From Tamlana sp038148895 (GTDB taxonomy: Bacteria > Bacteroidota > Bacteroidia > Flavobacteriales > Flavobacteriaceae): a DNA stretch of 64,000 bases. Shown here piece after piece: positions 1-8,448 of this stretch. The translations under genes and the position numbers were made by a program. How positions within the stretch are numbered: the first letter of the stretch is position 1; the number at the start of each line of letters is the position of its first letter. Below the pieces are notes generated by a model. It was not told the origin of the DNA and did not search any database. It was given only the letters and a program-made list of their open reading frames with translations. The stretch is from the NCBI GenBank assembly GCA_038148895.1, contig JBBVGQ010000003.1; one strand, written 5' to 3'.

Positions 1-610
1 TGTCATAGCCTTCAATGTAGCTCTGTATCAGGTAAGGAACCTCCACTTTATTGGATTCGAAGAATGCCTCAAACGTTTTGTTGTCTTCAAATTTATGAAT
101 CCCTCTACCTCCTCCATAGCCTTCCAAAGGTTTCAATATTATTGGAAAATTCATAGGGGCTTTTTCACAAACCTGATATTTTTCAAACAAAATTGTGCTA
201 GGGCAAGGAATATTGTTTTTTTTCATATGCTGCGCCAAAGCACCTTTGTTTCTGGACAACTCGAAACTTTTCAAGGATGACAAAAAGACTAATTTTTCAT
301 TTTGATATAATTGGTCTTTTAACTCAATGGCAGCATGAATTCCAAATTCGTCAAAAGGCATGAGAATATCTATATCGAACCTATCCAATTCCTGGTTTAC
401 ATTTGCAACCCATTCTTCAGAAGTCTTCGCTTTGGGGCAATGCGTAAAGTTTTTAATCTTATTGGAACTTTTAACTTCCGCTTTCGGGTTGTTACCCAAC
501 ACATAAATTTCTACATTTTTTTTTCGGGATAAGCAATTTACCACAAAAGGCACAAGGTTGCTATCCCCTTCAGGAAGCAGAACTGAAAATTTAGTTGCAC
601 GGTCTTTCAT
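1..610 (-). CDS. ATP-grasp domain protein, 5' part only (runs off the left edge)
   Basis: Reading the minus strand from the ATG at 608-610 gives 203 codons open to the window edge, so the C-terminal part is missing. Residues 1-110 form an alternating beta/alpha region resembling the pre-ATP-grasp fold (an N-terminal beta strand, then a run ending in MPFDEFG at about 84-90). Residues 155-172 (FPIILKP then GYGGGRGI) match the ATP-grasp nucleotide-binding hairpin and glycine-rich loop of the CarB / biotin-carboxylase-like group. Such enzymes ligate a carboxylate to an amine or thiol using ATP. The substrate cannot be told from this fragment. It is transcribed away from prfB across a 140-bp gap that must hold both promoters. 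The family call is firm; the specific function is unknown. Confidence 0.8.
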   Translation of the reverse strand, partial: MKDRATKFSVLLPEGDSNLVPFVVNCLSRKKNVEIYVLGNNPKAEVKSSNKIKNFTHCPKAKTSEEWVANVNQELDRFDIDILMPFDEFGIHAAIELKDQLYQNEKLVFLSSLKSFELSRNKGALAQHMKKNNIPCPSTILFEKYQVCEKAPMNFPIILKPLEGYGGGRGIHKFEDNKTFEAFFESNKVEVPYLIQSYIEGYD

Positions 611-750
611 AAGCCTTTATAGATATTATCCATTACATGGAGTTACTTATCTGGGAAAAGTAGCAATAAAAATTCACAGTAAAAACAAGTCCTGATTAAA
701 GGAAGATATTTCACATTAAATGCTATTTTTGTTAAAAATTTTACTTCAAA

Positions 751-1861
751 ATGATAACATCCGATCAAATTAAAGATCTTAACACCCGCCTTGACAAACT
801 AAGGCACTATCTTTGACATAGATGCCAAGTTAATTGAAATACAAAACGAGGAAGAGCAAACTTTCGATCCCAATTTCTGGAATGATTCCAAAAAAGCAGA
901 ATTAGTGATGAAATCGCTGCGGGAAAAGAAAAGTTGGGTTCAGGACTATAAAAATTCCAAAACTTTAGTTGAAGATTTAGAAGTCATATATGAGTTTTTC
1001 AAAGAAGGCGAAGCAACGGTAGAAGATGTTGAAAAACGTTATGACGAGGCTTTAAACCTTATTGAAAAACTGGAATTTAAAAACATGCTTTCTGATGAAG
1101 GAGACAGCTTAAGTGCTGTTCTGCAAATTACTGCCGGAGCCGGTGGTACTGAAAGTTGTGATTGGGCCAGCATGCTTATGCGTATGTACCTCATGTATGC
1201 CGAAAAAAATGGCTATAAAGTAAAAGAACTGAACTTTCAGGAAGGCGATGTGGCTGGAATAAAAACCGTAACACTTGAAATTGAAGGTGAATTTGCCTTT
1301 GGCTGGCTAAAAGGTGAAAACGGCGTACACCGTTTGGTACGTATTTCCCCTTTTGACAGCAATGCCAAACGCCACACCAGTTTTGCTTCCGTTTACGTGT
1401 ACCCACTTGTTGACGACACTATTGAAATTGAAATAAATCCTGCTGATATTGAAATAACCACGGCTCGTTCTAGTGGAGCCGGGGGACAAAACGTTAACAA
1501 GGTAGAAACCAAGGTACAGCTAACACACAAACCAACGGGTATTCAAATTTCATGTTCCGAAACTCGTTCTCAGCATGATAACCGAGCTAGGGCATTACAG
1601 ATGTTAAAATCCCAGTTGTACGAAATAGAGCTCCAAAAACAAATGTCGCAACGCGATGATATAGAGGCAGGTAAAATGAAGATTGAATGGGGCAGCCAAA
1701 TAAGAAATTATGTGATGCATCCCTATAAATTGGTCAAAGACGTTAGAACGAGTCATGAAACAGGAAATGTTGACGCCGTAATGGATGGCCATATTGATGA
1801 GTTTTTAAAGGCTTATTTAATGATGATGGGGCAAAAAATTGAGGACGATAATCAATTATGA
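751..1861 (+). CDS. prfB: Peptide chain release factor 2, made by programmed +1 frameshift
   Basis: RF2 recognises UGA and UAA stop codons and releases the peptide from the ribosome. The first 21 codons (ATG at 751) end in CTT followed by in-frame TGA (814-816). Skipping T814 joins to a frame open to 1861. The full product is about 369 residues, the normal RF2 length. SPF, the stop-codon-reading tripeptide, falls at about residues 199-201 and the catalytic GGQ at about 244-246, close to their E. coli RF2 positions. A start at the internal GTG (905) would give a truncated protein lacking most of domain 1, so 751 is preferred. The stop overlaps the start of the next gene by 4 bases (ATGA), which suggests translational coupling. 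Confidence 0.95.
802..817 (+). promoter_or_regulatory. RF2 +1 programmed frameshift site
   Basis: The string AGG CAC TAT CTT TGA C has the classic arrangement: a Shine-Dalgarno-like AGG two codons before the slippery CTT, then the in-frame stop TGA followed by C, the weakest termination context. In known prfB genes low RF2 lets the ribosome slip from CUU to UUU, so RF2 controls its own synthesis. The spacing between AGG and CTT (6 bases) matches the E. coli layout. Confidence 0.93.
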
Positions 1862-2475
1862 CAAAAATTGATACCATTATATTTGATTTGGGCGGAGTTT
1901 TAATAGACTGGAACCCAGAATATGTATTCCTCAAGGCTTTTAATGGAGACAGGGAAAAAATGCGTTGGTTCTTGAATAATATTTGCACAAGCGATTGGAA
2001 CGAAAACCAAGATGCTGGTTACCCGCTAGCCCAAGCCACTGAAGACTTAGTGAAACAATTTCCTGAACACGAAAACCACATTAGGTTATTTTATGGTGAA
2101 TGGCAAGATATGCTAGGTGGAGCAATTGAAGGCACCGTAGATATTCTGAAAAAGCTTGTAGATTCTGGCACCTACAAAATAGTAGCCTTAACCAACTGGA
2201 GTACCGAAACTTTTCCTATTGCATTAAATCGATTTGAGTTTTTACATTGGTTTGAGGGCATTGTAGTTTCAGGTGAAGAAAAGACCCGAAAACCTTTTGA
2301 TGACATCTACCATATCACTTTAAAACGTTTCAATATTAAAGGAGAACAAGCTATTTTTATTGATGACAACCTAAGAAATATTGAAGCCGCGGAGAATCTA
2401 GGAATAAAAGGAATTCACTTTAAAAACCCTCAATTACTCATTCAGCAACTAAAAAAACATAATATAGAATTATAA
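1858..2475 (+). CDS. HAD superfamily (subfamily IA) hydrolase, YihX-like phosphatase
   Basis: The 205-residue protein has all four HAD motifs: nucleophile D10 in FDLGGV, T112 in ALTNWS, K145 in EKTRKPF, and the D169-D170 pair in FIDDN. The second motif-I Asp is replaced by Gly (DLGG instead of DxD), as in the YihX group of sugar-phosphate phosphatases. A small cap is expected at about 18-85. It probably dephosphorylates a small phosphometabolite in the cytoplasm; the substrate is not evident. It overlaps prfB by 4 bases and the next gene by 1 base, so all three are likely co-transcribed. Confidence 0.85.
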   Translation: MTKIDTIIFDLGGVLIDWNPEYVFLKAFNGDREKMRWFLNNICTSDWNENQDAGYPLAQATEDLVKQFPEHENHIRLFYGEWQDMLGGAIEGTVDILKKLVDSGTYKIVALTNWSTETFPIALNRFEFLHWFEGIVVSGEEKTRKPFDDIYHITLKRFNIKGEQAIFIDDNLRNIEAAENLGIKGIHFKNPQLLIQQLKKHNIEL

Positions 2476-2816
2476 TGATTACCATTTATCATAATAACAG
2501 ATGTACCAAGTCTAGACAGGGAATAGCACTACTTGAAGACTCTGGAAAAGAATTCAAAATAGTTAAATACCTCGAAGATGTTCCAACAGAAAAGGAACTT
2601 AAAAACATTATTAACTTGCTTAGGATTGAGCCCATTCAATTGGTAAGAAAAAATGAGGCCATTTGGAAAGAACAATTCAAAAACAAAAATTTGAATGATT
2701 CTGAAATAATAAAAGCAATGGTAGAAAACCCCAAACTTATTGAGCGTCCTATTGTTGTAAATGGAAACAAAGCCGTTATTGGAAGACCAACTGAACTTAT
2801 TTTGGAAATTATTTAA
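2475..2816 (+). CDS. ArsC/Spx-like thioredoxin-fold protein (arsenate reductase family)
   Basis: A 113-residue protein of the glutaredoxin-dependent arsenate reductase family. It starts MITIYHNNRCTKSR, placing the family's reactive Cys at residue 10, and ends with the conserved RPIVVNGNKAVIGRP strand-loop (about 91-105) that carries the oxyanion-contacting Arg. Canonical ArsC reduces arsenate to arsenite with glutathione and glutaredoxin. Many short flavobacterial members with no ars genes nearby are only loosely assigned. Here the neighbours are prfB and a HAD phosphatase, so real arsenate reduction is uncertain. A divergent paralogue follows 64 bp downstream. Confidence 0.8.
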   Translation: MITIYHNNRCTKSRQGIALLEDSGKEFKIVKYLEDVPTEKELKNIINLLRIEPIQLVRKNEAIWKEQFKNKNLNDSEIIKAMVENPKLIERPIVVNGNKAVIGRPTELILEII

Positions 2817-2880
2817 TGCCCTTTTGTAAGCCAATTAAGGTTTTGGCTACTTATCATAAAACGCCCTTGATTAGCCTATT

Positions 2881-3222
2881 ATGATAATTATTTACCAACA
2901 CCCTATGTGCAGAAATGCAAAAACCTGCGTTAAATTGCTTGAAACCAATTTTGAGAATGACTACGACGTTAAACATGAAGGTTTAGATTTAAGCGAAGAT
3001 AAATTCAGGGAAATAGTAAAGCTTTTAAACTGCAGACCTATTGATTTAGTTAGAACTGGCAGTATAGTCTGGAAAACACTTTTAAAGAATCTGGATTTTA
3101 CTGATGATGAGCTCATTAAGGTCATTTTAAAATTCCCAATCCTCATAAAAAGCCCCATTATCATCAACGGCAACAAAGCCGTTATTGGGCGTCCTCCTGA
3201 AAAAATATTCGAAATTATTTAA
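2881..3222 (+). CDS. Second ArsC-like protein, diverged tandem paralogue
   Basis: It has the same length (113 residues) and architecture as the gene before it: MIIIYQHPMCRNAKT with Cys10, a central PIDLVRTGS where the paralogue has PIQLVRKNE, and the same closing SPIIINGNKAVIGRPPEKIFEII. The segment after the Cys has changed (CRNAK versus CTKSR), and the residues contacting the substrate loop differ, suggesting a different thiol-redox role or loss of arsenate reductase activity. It is a tandem duplication in a probable operon. It could be a reductase-like chaperone or Spx-like factor; nothing here decides. Confidence 0.75.
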   Translation: MIIIYQHPMCRNAKTCVKLLETNFENDYDVKHEGLDLSEDKFREIVKLLNCRPIDLVRTGSIVWKTLLKNLDFTDDELIKVILKFPILIKSPIIINGNKAVIGRPPEKIFEII

Positions 3223-3289
3223 CATACTTTTAACCTATTTCATTTAAACCATGTTTTAGTTTAAAGGTCTAAACTTGCAAAACGTAACC

Positions 3290-5818
3290 ATGACCAAAAC
3301 CATCATACCTCTTTTATTTCTAATATTTTCAATGTCTACGAAGGCGCAGCCCAAAAATTTAGGACTACCTACAGATAAAAAAATATCGGTTACAGGAAAA
3401 GTTGTAGATGCTGAAACAAAAGAGCCATTGGAATATGCAACCATAGCCTTCTTCAGTAAAGAAAAAAATAAAATTGTGGAAGGAGGCATAACCAATGCCA
3501 CCGGGGAGTTTAGCATCCCTGTAACTTCCGGACTTTACGACATAACAATAGAATATATTTCCTATAAAAAAATAACGCTTTCCAATAAAAATTTAGATCA
3601 AGACGAAAACCTTGGCGTCATTTCACTTGAAATTAATTTAGAAGCACTTGACGAGGTTGAAGTTATTGCAGAGCGAACAACGGTTGAAATAAAACTGGAT
3701 AAAAAAATATACAACATTGGCAAAGATCTTACCACCGCAGGCGGAACGGTTAGCGATGCCCTGAATAACGTACCCTCAGTTTCTGTTGACATTGAGGGCG
3801 GCATAAGCTTAAGAGGGAACGAAAACGTAAGGATTTTAATTAACGGAAAACCATCAGCTATGGCAGGTTTTGGCGATACCAGTGTTTTAAGCCAACTTCC
3901 TGCTGAAGCTATTGAACGCGTGGAGGTTATCACCTCGCCTTCCGCTAGATATGACGCTGAAGGCACTGCAGGTATTTTAAATATCATTTTAAGACAAAAA
4001 GAAACTTTAGGTTTTAATGGTTCGTTAAACCTTACACTGGGTAATCCTGACAATGCTGGAGTATCGGCAAATATTAATTACCGTACCGAAAAATTCAATT
4101 TGTTTTCAAACCTAGGGTTTAGGTATTTTAGTTCTCCAAGAAATAGCTTTAGCGATACTAAATACTTTAATACCGATGTAGATTTTGATAGAATTATTGA
4201 AGATGAAGATGTAGAACGTCTAAATCGCAATTACAACGCCAGTCTTGGTATGGAGTATTTCTTATCCAAAAAAACCTCTCTAACAGGCACTTTTTTCTAT
4301 AGATATGGCCAAGACAGAGATACTGGTATAAATTTTAGCGATAGGTATAACAATGGAAGTTTTGACGAACAAACTCGAAGAATTGAAAAACAAAACGAGG
4401 ATGGCAACAACTATCAATTTGCTTTAAATTACATTACCAAGTTTGATAATGAAGGCCATGAGTTAACCGCCGACATTCAGATAGAAAGCGGTTCAGAAGA
4501 ACAATTTACTTACTACAATGAAGATTTTATTTTTACCAACAAAACAGATCCTGAACCTTTCCAAATTGAAAACATAACCCAAAATGAGGATGAAAAGGAA
4601 TATTTATTTCAAGTGGATTATGTTAAGCCTATAGGTGAAAATGCAAGATTTGAAGCAGGTTATAGAGGCAACTTTGAAAATTCAGTTACCAATTATCTAT
4701 TGGAACAAGAAAATCTTGATAATGGTAATTTAGAAGTAAACGATGCGCTTTCAAATATATTTGATTACTCTGAAAACGTCAATGCCTTTTACACCCAATA
4801 TGGAACCAAATTTGGTGAATTTTCATTTCTTTTAGGACTTCGTTTAGAAAATACACAATTAAAAGGAAAAATAGATTCTAGGTTAACAGCGGCAGAACTT
4901 GAAGCATTTTATGGTTTTCCAATTAAAACTGATTTTAACAACAATTATTTGGGCCTGTTCCCTACCGTAAACTTAATTTACAATTTATCTGGAGATTCCG
5001 ATGACTCTGAAGAAAGCATCACACTCGGATACAATAGACGAATTAACAGGCCGCGCGGTTGGTTTATCAATCCTTTTCCATCGCGCTCTAGTCGTACAAG
5101 AGTATTTCAAGGAAACCCAAATTTGAGTCCTGTTTTTGCCAGTGCTTTTGATTTGGGATATTTGAAACGCTGGGACAAACTAACATTAACAACATCGGTC
5201 TATTATCAGTATGAAACAGATTCGTTTGAAAGAATTGAAGAAAACACAGGTAGCCAAACATCAGATGGGATCGATATTATAAGAACAATACCTGTAAACT
5301 TATCTACCAACAAAAGAACAGGTGCAGAACTGGGTTTACTTTACAATCCTAATAAATGGCTTCGCCTTAATTCAAGTTTTAACTTCTTTCAGTTCAATAC
5401 AGAAGGCGAGTTTAATGGTATAGATTATAGTGCAAAAAACACAAGTTGGTTCGCAAGATTTAGTAGCAAAGTCACCTTGCCTTCAAAAATTGATTGGCAA
5501 ACAAACGCATTTTATAGAGCTGCAAGACAAAGCGCCCAAGGTGAAAATCAAGGTATATTCTCTTTAGATTTAGCTTTCAGTAAAGAAATATTTAAGGACA
5601 ATGCCACGATATCTTTAAACGTCAGGGATTTATTAAACTCCAGAAAAAGAAAATCTTTAACTACTACCGAATTTTTTGAAAGATACAGTGAATCGCAATG
5701 GAGACAGCGTCAAATAAACTTATCATTTATTTACAGGTTCAACCAGCAAAAAAAGCGCAACGAGCGCAGAAACAACAACATGGGTGGTGGCGATGACGAT
5801 ATGGACTTTGAGGGATAG
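3290..5818 (+). CDS. TonB-dependent outer-membrane beta-barrel protein
   Basis: About 842 residues from ATG 3290; an upstream TTG (3275) is in frame, but the signal peptide MTKTIIPLLFLIFSMSTKAQ begins at 3290. After it comes a CarboxypepD_reg-like domain (about 30-110: VTGKVVDAETKEPLEYATIAF), then a plug domain (about 125-230, with SLRGNENVRILINGKP and ERVEVITSPSARYDAEGTAGILNIILR), then a large C-terminal barrel ending in an aromatic strand and an unusual Asn/Gly/Asp tail (NNNMGGGDDDMDFEG). This matches the flavobacterial OMP_b-brl_3 receptor family. It lacks a SusD partner, so it is not a PUL transporter. Its ligand, metal or peptide, is unknown. A terminator follows at once. Confidence 0.85.
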   Translation: MTKTIIPLLFLIFSMSTKAQPKNLGLPTDKKISVTGKVVDAETKEPLEYATIAFFSKEKNKIVEGGITNATGEFSIPVTSGLYDITIEYISYKKITLSNKNLDQDENLGVISLEINLEALDEVEVIAERTTVEIKLDKKIYNIGKDLTTAGGTVSDALNNVPSVSVDIEGGISLRGNENVRILINGKPSAMAGFGDTSVLSQLPAEAIERVEVITSPSARYDAEGTAGILNIILRQKETLGFNGSLNLTLGNPDNAGVSANINYRTEKFNLFSNLGFRYFSSPRNSFSDTKYFNTDVDFDRIIEDEDVERLNRNYNASLGMEYFLSKKTSLTGTFFYRYGQDRDTGINFSDRYNNGSFDEQTRRIEKQNEDGNNYQFALNYITKFDNEGHELTADIQIESGSEEQFTYYNEDFIFTNKTDPEPFQIENITQNEDEKEYLFQVDYVKPIGENARFEAGYRGNFENSVTNYLLEQENLDNGNLEVNDALSNIFDYSENVNAFYTQYGTKFGEFSFLLGLRLENTQLKGKIDSRLTAAELEAFYGFPIKTDFNNNYLGLFPTVNLIYNLSGDSDDSEESITLGYNRRINRPRGWFINPFPSRSSRTRVFQGNPNLSPVFASAFDLGYLKRWDKLTLTTSVYYQYETDSFERIEENTGSQTSDGIDIIRTIPVNLSTNKRTGAELGLLYNPNKWLRLNSSFNFFQFNTEGEFNGIDYSAKNTSWFARFSSKVTLPSKIDWQTNAFYRAARQSAQGENQGIFSLDLAFSKEIFKDNATISLNVRDLLNSRKRKSLTTTEFFERYSESQWRQRQINLSFIYRFNQQKKRNERRNNNMGGGDDDMDFEG

Positions 5819-5850
5819 AAAAAGGAAAAAGAAAAATAATTATCAAACAA

Positions 5851-5879
5851 AAAAGGAAGCTAAATAAGCTTCCTTTTTT
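5851..5879 (+). terminator. Intrinsic terminator after the TonB receptor
   Basis: AAAAGGAAGCT and its complement AGCTTCCTTTT form an 11-bp stem around a short A/T loop, followed by a T run. It lies 32 bp after the receptor stop. Confidence 0.8.
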
Positions 5880-5903
5880 AATTATTTAAAAAATCATGAA
5901 TGT

Positions 5904-6080
5904 TTAATGGGCCTCTCGTTTAGCCTTTTTTTCTTCTCTTATTTCCTTTAATCTTTCAATTAAAGAACCTCCAATCCAGTAAGGAATTACAAAAGTCAAC
6001 AAGAAAATCATTAACCAAAAACCTATGGTCAATATGGTCAAGAATGCTAAAAAGCCTAAATATTGGTCAAAATCAAACAT
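5904..6080 (-). CDS. Small membrane protein (58 aa), unknown function
   Basis: The minus strand from ATG at 6078-6080 encodes MFDFDQYLGFLAFLTILT..., a single hydrophobic helix (about 8-37, ending ...VIPYWIGG), and a strongly charged tail (ERLKEIREEKKAKREAH). The layout is one membrane span with a basic/acidic cytoplasmic amphipathic helix. The clean hydrophobic-then-charged pattern, the conventional start and the fit between two terminated genes support a real short gene. No function is recognised. It may be a membrane anchor or modulator. Confidence 0.6.
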   Translation of the reverse strand: MFDFDQYLGFLAFLTILTIGFWLMIFLLTFVIPYWIGGSLIERLKEIREEKKAKREAH

Positions 6081-6178
6081 AATAATAATTGTCTTTTAAA
6101 AATCTAATGCAAAGATACTGTAAAGGTATTTCTTATACAATATCAATGTTAAATTTATTAACATACTTTTCCACCTGC

Positions 6179-6814
6179 TTAATCTGGTTGAGGCGTCATT
6201 CTTAAATAAGGTTTTATCTCTTTATAGCCTTTTGGGAATAATGCCGGAATTTCCGCATTGGTAACTGAAGGCGAGATAACGCAATCCTCGCCACTTTTCC
6301 AGTTGGCAGGTGTTGCCAACTTTCTATAGGCTGTTAACTGCAACGAATCAATAACCCTTAAAAGCTCATCAAAATTTCTTCCCGTAGATGCTGGATAAGT
6401 AATAATCAATTTTACTTTTTTATCGGAACCAATAACAAATACAGACCTCACGGTAAGTTTGTCATCGGCATTTGGGTGAATCATATCATAAAGTTCAGAA
6501 ACCTTTCTGTCTTCATCTGCAATAATCGGAAAATTAACCGTCGTATTTTGGGTTTCATTAATATCATTAATCCAGCCTTTATGCGACTCTAAACCATCTA
6601 CACTAAGTGCCACCACTTTTACATTACGCTTATCAAACTCCGATTTATACTTGGCCACAGTACCCAATTCTGTCGTACAAACTGGTGTGTAATCTGCTGG
6701 ATGTGAAAATAATATACCCCAGCCGTCACCCAACCAATCATGAAAATTAATTGTTCCTTCGGTGGATTGAGCTGTAAAATTTGGAGCTACATCTCCCAAT
6801 CTAATTGTTGCCAT
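6179..6814 (-). CDS. Peroxiredoxin, Prx6 (1-Cys) type
   Basis: A 211-residue AhpC/TSA-fold peroxidase that reduces hydrogen peroxide and alkyl hydroperoxides in the cytoplasm. The peroxidatic Cys46 lies in HPADYTPVCTTELG, the Prx6 version (PVCTTE) of the PxxxT(S/T)xxC motif. The long C-terminal extension typical of Prx6 is present (about 160-211, with PALFPKGY). A second cysteine, C178 (GEDCVIS), could act in recycling. It is divergent from fumC across about 160 bp, and katG and tpx are close by, so this is an oxidative-stress neighbourhood. Confidence 0.93.
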   Translation of the reverse strand: MATIRLGDVAPNFTAQSTEGTINFHDWLGDGWGILFSHPADYTPVCTTELGTVAKYKSEFDKRNVKVVALSVDGLESHKGWINDINETQNTTVNFPIIADEDRKVSELYDMIHPNADDKLTVRSVFVIGSDKKVKLIITYPASTGRNFDELLRVIDSLQLTAYRKLATPANWKSGEDCVISPSVTNAEIPALFPKGYKEIKPYLRMTPQPD

Positions 6815-6975
6815 AATTATATATGTTTTTAGTTAAATTTAATTTCCTACTAAATTAATCAATTTAATATGATTAAAAAGCATTCGTCTTAAAAAATGAT
6901 AAAAACTAACAAAAATCATAACCAAAGAAAAGCCAAAACGATTAACTTTGCTTTTTTAATTTAATCATTATCAAA

Positions 6976-8373
6976 ATGGCTTTCAGAATAGAAAAAGATA
7001 CCATGGGTGAGGTAAAAGTACCTGCCGATAAACTTTGGGGCGCCCAAACAGAACGCTCTAGAAACAACTTTAAGATTGGTCCTTCGGCATCCATGCCTTT
7101 GGAAATTGTATATGGCTTTGCGTATTTAAAAAAAGCTGCCGCCTACACCAATTGTGAGCTTGGTGTTTTAGCCATTGAAAAACGCGATTTGATTGCCAAG
7201 GTTTGTGATGAAATATTAGCTGGAAAACATGACGACCAATTTCCTTTGGTAATCTGGCAAACAGGTTCTGGAACGCAAAGCAATATGAACGTGAATGAGG
7301 TTGTTGCAAACAGAGCCCATCAATTGGCGGGAAAAGTTATTGGCGAAGGAGAAAAAACCATTCAGCCGAATGACGATGTGAATAAATCGCAATCCTCAAA
7401 CGACACCTTCCCTACTGGCATGCACATTGCCGCTTACAAGAAAATTGTTGAGACCACCATTCCGGGTGTGAAACAATTGCGCAATACGTTGAAAAAAAAA
7501 TCTGAAGCCTTTAAAAATGTGGTTAAAATTGGCCGAACCCATTTAATGGACGCTACGCCATTAACCCTTGGCCAAGAGCTTTCTGGTTATGTTGCGCAAC
7601 TTGACCATGGTTTAAAAGCCTTGGAAAACACATTACCACATTTAAGTGAGTTGGCTTTAGGCGGAACAGCCGTAGGAACAGGTTTAAACACCCCAAAAGG
7701 TTATAGCAAACGTGTTGCTGAATATATTGCAGAATTTACTGGATTGCCTTTTGTAACGGCTCCAAACAAATTTGAAGCTTTGGCGGCACACGATGCATTG
7801 GTTGAAACACATGGCGCATTAAAACAATTAGCTGTTTCATTAAACAAAATAGCAAATGATATTAGATTGATGGCATCAGGGCCTCGTTCTGGAATTGGAG
7901 AAATCATAATACCAGCCAATGAGCCTGGAAGTTCCATTATGCCCGGTAAAGTTAACCCAACACAATGTGAAGCACTTACTATGGTTTGCGCTCAAGTAAT
8001 GGGTAATGACGTTGCGGTTTCTATAGGTGGCTTACAAGGACACTACGAGCTCAACGTATTCAAGCCAGTAATGGCTGCTAATGTTCTTCAATCGGCTCAA
8101 TTACTGGGTGATGCCTGTGTTAGTTTTGATATAAATTGTGCCGTTGGTATTGAGCCAAATCAAGAAGTTATTACAAAATTACTCAATAACTCATTAATGC
8201 TTGTTACCGCATTAAACACAAAAATAGGTTACTATAAGGCTGCTGAAATTGCCAATACGGCACATAAAAATGGTACGACGTTAAAAGAAGAAGCCGTTAA
8301 CTTGGGTTATGTAACCGCCGAAGACTACGATGAATGGGTAAAACCCGAAGATATGGTTGGAAGTTTGAAGTAA
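6976..8373 (+). CDS. fumC: Fumarate hydratase, class II
   Basis: A 465-residue homotetrameric lyase of the TCA cycle that interconverts fumarate and L-malate. It carries the fumarase/aspartase signature GSSIMPGKVNP at about residues 316-326, whose flexible loop holds the catalytic Ser. Other class II hallmarks are WQTGSGTQSNMNVNEV (about 94-109), KSQSSNDTFPTGMH and GRTHLMDATPLTLGQE with the catalytic His. Length and motifs are complete. Upstream, TAACTTTG (6944-6951) resembles a Bacteroidota -7 element. It is single-gene and closed by a terminator shared with katG. Confidence 0.97.
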   Translation: MAFRIEKDTMGEVKVPADKLWGAQTERSRNNFKIGPSASMPLEIVYGFAYLKKAAAYTNCELGVLAIEKRDLIAKVCDEILAGKHDDQFPLVIWQTGSGTQSNMNVNEVVANRAHQLAGKVIGEGEKTIQPNDDVNKSQSSNDTFPTGMHIAAYKKIVETTIPGVKQLRNTLKKKSEAFKNVVKIGRTHLMDATPLTLGQELSGYVAQLDHGLKALENTLPHLSELALGGTAVGTGLNTPKGYSKRVAEYIAEFTGLPFVTAPNKFEALAAHDALVETHGALKQLAVSLNKIANDIRLMASGPRSGIGEIIIPANEPGSSIMPGKVNPTQCEALTMVCAQVMGNDVAVSIGGLQGHYELNVFKPVMAANVLQSAQLLGDACVSFDINCAVGIEPNQEVITKLLNNSLMLVTALNTKIGYYKAAEIANTAHKNGTTLKEEAVNLGYVTAEDYDEWVKPEDMVGSLK

Positions 8374-8395
8374 TTCAACCCATTTAATTAAACAT

Positions 8396-8426
8396 AAAAA
8401 AACCGCTTCAAATGAAGCGGTTTTTT
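8396..8426. terminator. Bidirectional terminator between fumC and katG
   Basis: AAAAACCGCTTCA paired with TGAAGCGGTTTTT gives a strong stem with an A run on one side and a T run on the other. It can therefore end both fumC (plus) and katG (minus), which converge here. Confidence 0.88.
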
Positions 8427-8448
8427 GTTTAAACAAATCAACAATCAT

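Noticed and set aside
95..532. Two plus-strand ORFs of 61 and 65 codons at the left edge
   Set aside because: They lie opposite the partial ATP-grasp gene, which has coherent family motifs on the minus strand.
905..1861. prfB starting at the GTG 905 as a non-frameshifted gene
   Set aside because: It would lack RF2 domain 1. The upstream 21 codons, the CTT-TGA-C site and correct motif numbering support the frameshifted full-length form.
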